This document shows, in pieces, positions 59,820 through 64,000 of a stretch of DNA of 64,000 nucleotides. The notes under the pieces are model-generated. The model ran no database searches. It saw only the letters and a list, made by a program, of their open reading frames with translations, and was not told the origin of the DNA. This DNA comes from Oxalobacteraceae bacterium (GTDB lineage Bacteria; Pseudomonadota; Gammaproteobacteria; Burkholderiales; Burkholderiaceae_D), in the NCBI GenBank assembly GCA_027485795.1, contig JAIXQK010000148.1, positions 1 through 64,000 of the forward strand, read 5' to 3'. Within the stretch, counting starts at the first letter, position 1, and each line of letters starts with the position of its first letter. The position numbers and the translations under genes were made by a program.

Positions 59820-62800
59820 GTGCGGTTAACCTCCATTAAACTCTCCGGTTTCAAGTCTTTTGTCGATCCGACCAATTTTCAGGTGCCAGGCCAACTGGTT
59901 GGCGTGGTTGGACCAAACGGCTGCGGTAAGTCGAACATCATTGACGCGGTGCGCTGGGTGCTCGGCGAGTCGAAGGCCTCGGAGCTACGCGGCGAGTCGA
60001 TGCAGGATGTCATCTTCAACGGCACCACCAATCGCAAGCCGGCCGGTCGGGCGTCCGTCGAGCTGTTGTTTGACAATGCTGCTGGCAAGGCTGCAGGGCA
60101 GTGGAGCTCGTTCGCTGAAATTTCGGTCAAGCGGACGCTGACGCGCGATGGCACTTCCACCTACTATATTAATAATCAAGCGGTTCGTCGGCGCGATATC
60201 CAGGATATCTTCCTCGGCACCGGCCTTGGTCCGCGTGCCTACGCCATTATTGGGCAGGGCATGATCTCGCGCATCATTGAGGCGCGTCCGGAAGAGCTGC
60301 GGATTTTTCTGGAAGAGGCTGCAGGCGTATCGAAATACAAAGAGCGCCGCCGTGAAACAGAAAATCGTCTGCAAGATACCCGCGAAAACTTGCAACGCGT
60401 TGAAGATATTCTGCGCGAGCTGAATCAAAACGTGCAGAAGCTGGAGAAGCAGGCCGAGATTGCGCAAAAGTACCATGAGCTGCAATCCGAGCAGGACGAG
60501 AAGCAGAAATTGCTGTGGCTCCTGAGGAAAAATGAAGCCGCTAACGAGCAGCAAAAATTCTTGCGCGACATCGACAAAGCGCAAGTTGAGCTGGAAGAGC
60601 AGACGGCCAAGCTGCGCCATGTAGAAGCTGAACTGGAGCAACTGCGTCAGGAGCATTACGCTGCTGGCGATCGTATGCATCAGGCCCAAGGCGCGCTCTA
60701 TCAGACGAATGCTGAAATTGGCAGTCTGGAGGCGCAGATTCGGTTTGTGATCGAGTCGCGTACCCGTTTACAAACGCAACTCAATTCATTGACGGCGCAG
60801 CGTGAGCAGTGGCAGCGTCAGAGTACGCAGTTTGAAGGCGAGCTGGAGCAAGCTGAGACTGATCTTACTGCGCATGGCACGCGCGTGAGCGAGGCGCAGC
60901 AGGTATTGCAAAGTAAACAGGCATCGCTGCCGGAGATTGAAGAATCCTGGCGCAACGCTCAGCTGGCGACTACCGAATCGCGCTCGCGCATCATGCAAGT
61001 ACAGCAGCGTATTGAGCTTGAATCAACCCATCAACGCAATGCGTCCAATATTCTCGCAACGCTTACACAGCGGCGCGAACGGCTAGCGCAAGAAAAGAAT
61101 GCACTGTCTCTGCCAGATACAGCGCACCTGAATAATTTGAAGTCACAAGTCGAGCAAAAGCAAACGCAACTTGAACAGTCTCAGGCAGAACTTGCGATGG
61201 CGCGCGAGCAACAGCCACTGCTGGAGCAGGAACGCCGTGATGCGCAGGAATCAGTTAACACCGAAACCGCCAAGCATGCGCAGCTCGAAGCAAGGCTGGC
61301 GGCACTCAAGCAGCTGCAGGAAAACGTTCAAACCGAAGGTAAGGTCGCACCTTGGCTGAACAAGCATGAACTCGGCAAGCTACCGCGTTTGTGGCAAAAA
61401 CTATCGATCGAGCCGGGTTGGGAAGTGGCGCTGGAATCGGTGCTGCGTGAGCGCACTGGCGCGTTGGAGGTGTCGAATCTCGACTGGGCAAAAGCATTTT
61501 TCGGGGACGCCCCGCCCGCCAAGCTATCGCTGTACTCCTTGAGCGGTACGTCGAACGCCAACGAGTCCGCACCATCTGGTCTGAAAACCTTGATGTCCAT
61601 GATGAAGGTGGACGACCCCGGCTTGCGCGCACTACTGCAGGATTGGCTGCATCAGGTGTACGTCGCTGACGATGCTGCGGGTGCTCTGGTGGAACGATCC
61701 AAGCTACCTGTGGGCGCGACGCTAGTAACCCGCGAGGGGCATTTGATCAGCCGTTTGTCGGTGCGTTTCCATGCCTCGGATTCCGAACAGGATGGCATGC
61801 TGGCGCGGCAACAAGAAATCGATAACCTTGTGCGTCAAGTACGCGCGCAACAGATGTTGGCGGATGAGGCAAGACAGCGTTCGGTACGCGCCGATGCCGC
61901 TCTGACTCAGGGCACGCAACGCTTGGAAGAACTGACACAGCGGGTCAGTGCGCAGCAGCAGACGCTGCATAGCTTGCAAATGGATTTGCTGAAGCTGACC
62001 GAAGCGGTTGAGCGCTTTAGCGAGCGCAGCACACAGATCGGTAACGATCTGAATGAGATCTCGGCGCAGGAAGCCGAACAGCGTCAGCTGCAGACCAATG
62101 CGGAGCAGGCACTTGAGCAACTCGATACCGAGCTGGCACAGGTTCAAGAAGCACACGAAGATGGTCAGACGGTGTATCTGGAGCGTGAAGCTGCACTGAA
62201 TCAGGCGCGTGAGCATGTGCGCGAACTGGCGCTGGCGGCGCAGCAGGCGGAATTCGCGCTACGCGCTCATGAAAGTCGTATAGAAGAATTGAAGCGCAAT
62301 ATCGCCACGGCGCTGGAGCAATCCGCACAACTGTTTGCCAGCATGGAGCAAGGTACGCTCGAGCTGGAGCAGTTGGACGACCGTACCGCGCAGGCTGGCT
62401 TGCAAACCTTGCTGGAGCAGCGCACTGAGCAAGAGCTTGTGCTGTCGAATGCGCGTCATGAACTGGATCAGCTGACTCAGCGTATGCGGACGCATGACGA
62501 ATCCAAGCTGGCGGCCGAGCGAGGTCTGCAGCCGATTCGTGATCGTATCGTCGAGCTGCAGCTGAAAGAACAAGCTGCGCGTATGAATCAAGAGCAGTAT
62601 GCCGAGTCACTGTCGAACGCAAACGCCGACGAGGCGGCGTTGGCAGAGAAGCTGAACGACGATATTCGTCCGTCGTACCTGCAAGGCGAGGTCACGCGAC
62701 TAACTAACTCCATCAATGCGCTTGGCCCGGTGAACCTGGCCGCACTCGACGAGCTTGCGCAGGCAAGCGAACGCAAACAGTTCCTCGACGCGCAGAATGC

Positions 62801-63347
62801 CGATCTGACCGAGGCGATTACGACGCTCGAAAACGCGATCCACAAGATCGATATGGAAACGCGCGATCTGCTGAAAGATACCTTCGAGAAGGTCAATCAG
62901 CAGTTTGGAGAGCTGTTCCCGATTCTGTTCGGTGGTGGTACCGCCAAGCTGGTGATGACCGGCGAGGAAATTTTGGATTCCGGTGTTCAGGTGATGGCAC
63001 AACCACCCGGCAAGAAGAACGCCACGATTCATTTGCTGTCCGGTGGTGAAAAAGCACTGACTGCGACTGCGTTGGTGTTCTCCATCTTCCAGCTGAACCC
63101 GGCACCTTTCTGTTTGCTGGATGAGGTGGACGCGCCGCTGGATGATTCCAATACCGAGCGCTTCTGCAATATGGTGAAGAAAATGTCGGCCGCTACGCAA
63201 TTCTTGTTTATCTCACACAACAAGATTGCGATGGAGATGGCACAGCAGCTGATTGGGGTAACGATGCAGGAGCAGGGTGTCTCCCGAATTGTCGCAGTGG
63301 ATATGGCGGCGGCCTCGAACTTCGCCGCCCAGCAGCAAGCAGCCTGA
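59820..63347 (+). CDS. smc: Chromosome segregation protein SMC
   Basis: A 1175-residue SMC ATPase that compacts and segregates the chromosome, normally with ScpA and ScpB. The N-terminal head has GPNGCGKSNIIDAVRWVLGE (Walker A, about 31-50). The first coiled coil spans about 170-500, the hinge about 515-660, and the second coiled coil about 670-1000. The C-terminal head has the signature LSGGEKALTATALVFS (about 1073-1088) and Walker B CLLDEVDAPLDD. The GTG start is the only one in frame that gives the invariant N terminus (MRLTSIKLSGFKSF). It is divergent from dapC, and a zipA-like gene follows, the usual order in Burkholderiales. Confidence 0.97.
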   Translation: MRLTSIKLSGFKSFVDPTNFQVPGQLVGVVGPNGCGKSNIIDAVRWVLGESKASELRGESMQDVIFNGTTNRKPAGRASVELLFDNAAGKAAGQWSSFAEISVKRTLTRDGTSTYYINNQAVRRRDIQDIFLGTGLGPRAYAIIGQGMISRIIEARPEELRIFLEEAAGVSKYKERRRETENRLQDTRENLQRVEDILRELNQNVQKLEKQAEIAQKYHELQSEQDEKQKLLWLLRKNEAANEQQKFLRDIDKAQVELEEQTAKLRHVEAELEQLRQEHYAAGDRMHQAQGALYQTNAEIGSLEAQIRFVIESRTRLQTQLNSLTAQREQWQRQSTQFEGELEQAETDLTAHGTRVSEAQQVLQSKQASLPEIEESWRNAQLATTESRSRIMQVQQRIELESTHQRNASNILATLTQRRERLAQEKNALSLPDTAHLNNLKSQVEQKQTQLEQSQAELAMAREQQPLLEQERRDAQESVNTETAKHAQLEARLAALKQLQENVQTEGKVAPWLNKHELGKLPRLWQKLSIEPGWEVALESVLRERTGALEVSNLDWAKAFFGDAPPAKLSLYSLSGTSNANESAPSGLKTLMSMMKVDDPGLRALLQDWLHQVYVADDAAGALVERSKLPVGATLVTREGHLISRLSVRFHASDSEQDGMLARQQEIDNLVRQVRAQQMLADEARQRSVRADAALTQGTQRLEELTQRVSAQQQTLHSLQMDLLKLTEAVERFSERSTQIGNDLNEISAQEAEQRQLQTNAEQALEQLDTELAQVQEAHEDGQTVYLEREAALNQAREHVRELALAAQQAEFALRAHESRIEELKRNIATALEQSAQLFASMEQGTLELEQLDDRTAQAGLQTLLEQRTEQELVLSNARHELDQLTQRMRTHDESKLAAERGLQPIRDRIVELQLKEQAARMNQEQYAESLSNANADEAALAEKLNDDIRPSYLQGEVTRLTNSINALGPVNLAALDELAQASERKQFLDAQNADLTEAITTLENAIHKIDMETRDLLKDTFEKVNQQFGELFPILFGGGTAKLVMTGEEILDSGVQVMAQPPGKKNATIHLLSGGEKALTATALVFSIFQLNPAPFCLLDEVDAPLDDSNTERFCNMVKKMSAATQFLFISHNKIAMEMAQQLIGVTMQEQGVSRIVAVDMAAASNFAAQQQAA

Positions 63348-63563
63348 TCAGTCGAAATTCAGCGCCGCGCGGGCCATGGCGGCGCGTTTTTGGTAGTAGG
63401 CCTCGTTTTCTTCGGCCTCTCGCATGCGAGCGTTTTCGACTGCAGCGCAGATCAGGTAGTGTTCTTCTGCGCGCTTGTGGTACCAGCGGCGGAGACGCTG
63501 GGTCCAGAACCGCAGCGACAACGTGTTCCAAGGGTTCAGCTTGATTCCAGTTGCGTTCGACAT
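63348..63563 (-). CDS. Small basic hypothetical protein convergent with smc
   Basis: A 71-residue protein rich in Arg, Glu, Tyr and Trp (SLRFWTQRLRRWYHKRAEEHY at 16-36; then a helix-forming AEENEAYYQKRAAMARAA). GGAAGACGG directly precedes its ATG. Its stop codon abuts the smc stop with no gap. It has no recognised family, but the ribosome-binding site and compact fit between genes favour a real gene over a shadow frame. Confidence 0.62.
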   Translation of the reverse strand: MSNATGIKLNPWNTLSLRFWTQRLRRWYHKRAEEHYLICAAVENARMREAEENEAYYQKRAAMARAALNFD

Positions 63564-63774
63564 CCGTCTTCCTCCATGGGCAGGGCCAACGGATACTTAT
63601 CGTAATGACAAAATCGCGGCGGCTATTGACGATTGTCAACTTTCTTGTTTGGCAATATTTCGGTGTCACGGATGGCCAGCGATTCGGCAACGTTATGACG
63701 CACGTGCGCGGGTAATGCGGGTGCGATCTCCGTTAAAATGTTTCTTTATTGAATAGTCTCGACAGAGAACGCGA

Positions 63775-64000
63775 ATGATTCAGCTGCAAGAGAGCCTGAT
63801 CGTCTTAGGCGCGGTGGTCGTGGTCGGCGTCATTGCTTACAACAAATGGCAGGAGTGGCGCGCCAAAAAATCAGTAGAGCAGGCTTTTTCGACTGCGCAG
63901 GATGATGTCCTGATGGCAGAGGGTCCGCCGTCAACCCGTCAAGAACCCGTGTTGTCACCCTTCGAGGGCCCGGATGTGGTGGTCGGGCATGCGCCAGCCG
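63775..64000 (+). CDS. zipA: ZipA-like cell-division protein, 5' part (cut by the window end)
   Basis: The first 75 or so codons of a protein that runs off the window. It starts MIQLQESLIVLGAVVVVGVIAYNKWQEW, a single N-terminal membrane anchor followed by a charged stretch (RAKKSVEQAF) and a Pro-rich segment. This is the plan of ZipA, the FtsZ-tethering division protein, and of the ZipA-like genes found after smc in Burkholderiales. The FtsZ-binding domain is outside the window, so the call depends on the anchor and on position. Confidence 0.72.
   Translation, partial: MIQLQESLIVLGAVVVVGVIAYNKWQEWRAKKSVEQAFSTAQDDVLMAEGPPSTRQEPVLSPFEGPDVVVGHAPA

Overview
The window looks like a chromosomal segment of a free-living betaproteobacterium of the order Burkholderiales, possibly close to Oxalobacteraceae. 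This is inferred from gene content and order: the block dapC-dapD-arsC/spx-like-dapE-prmB next to smc and a zipA-like gene, a complete soluble NAD-formate dehydrogenase operon (fdsGBACD), and the style of the paa operon. The sequence is moderately GC-rich. I see no rRNA, tRNA, insertion sequence, prophage or CRISPR array.

Layout. 0-3 kb: a translationally coupled trio of acyl-CoA dehydrogenase, short-chain dehydrogenase and APH-type kinase, resembling 4-hydroxyacyl-CoA (levulinate-type) catabolism. 3-14 kb: phenylacetate catabolism, with paaX on the plus strand facing a long minus-strand operon paaN-paaH-paaI-paaK-paaABCDE that ends in an unrelated glycosyltransferase gene. 14-17.7 kb: an ACS-type MFS transporter, a DCC thiol-oxidoreductase-like protein, a small lipoprotein and an HTTM membrane protein with a small partner. 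17.9-23.5 kb: a methyltransferase-like protein, an alpha-carbonic-anhydrase homologue that has lost two of its three zinc ligands, a ParA-like ATPase divergent from a coiled-coil protein and a two-helix membrane protein, and an orphan MotB-like protein followed by a Pro/Ala-rich exported protein. 23.7-28.5 kb: gamma-glutamyltranspeptidase followed by a complete glutamate/aspartate-type ABC importer, a unit for using gamma-glutamyl compounds. 28.5-36 kb: Kup potassium transporter, a CoA-transferase, a stand-alone AceE-type 2-oxoacid dehydrogenase E1 divergent from an AsnC/Lrp regulator (an MdeB/MdeR-like pair), and a small HTH protein.

36-47.6 kb is a formate module: MobA, a ModE-like regulator with a substrate-binding domain, an oxalate/formate-type antiporter, the Fe-S carrier ApbC/Mrp, an unusual 95-bp tandem repeat, then fdsGBACD and a nitrate-reductase-associated-family protein. 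Cofactor supply, Fe-S delivery, transport, regulation and enzyme are gathered together. 47.9-53 kb holds two large ankyrin-repeat proteins with locally lower GC on either side of an AMACR-like CoA-transferase-family gene. One of them ends in two basic clusters that look like a bipartite nuclear localisation signal. 53-64 kb is core housekeeping: ABC-F ATPase, PrmB, lysine/peptidoglycan (dap) genes, Smc and the start of a ZipA-like gene cut by the window edge.

A family of short palindromic repeats (core resembling GGATCCCGGC...GCCGGGATCC) sits between genes at about 10.2, 18.7, 28.5, 32.3, 47.1 and 55.1 kb. One has been absorbed into the 3' end of a gene. The parts most worth following up are the degenerate carbonic anhydrase, the ParA/coiled-coil and orphan-MotB neighbourhood, the ankyrin protein with the NLS-like tail, and the 95-bp repeat upstream of fds.
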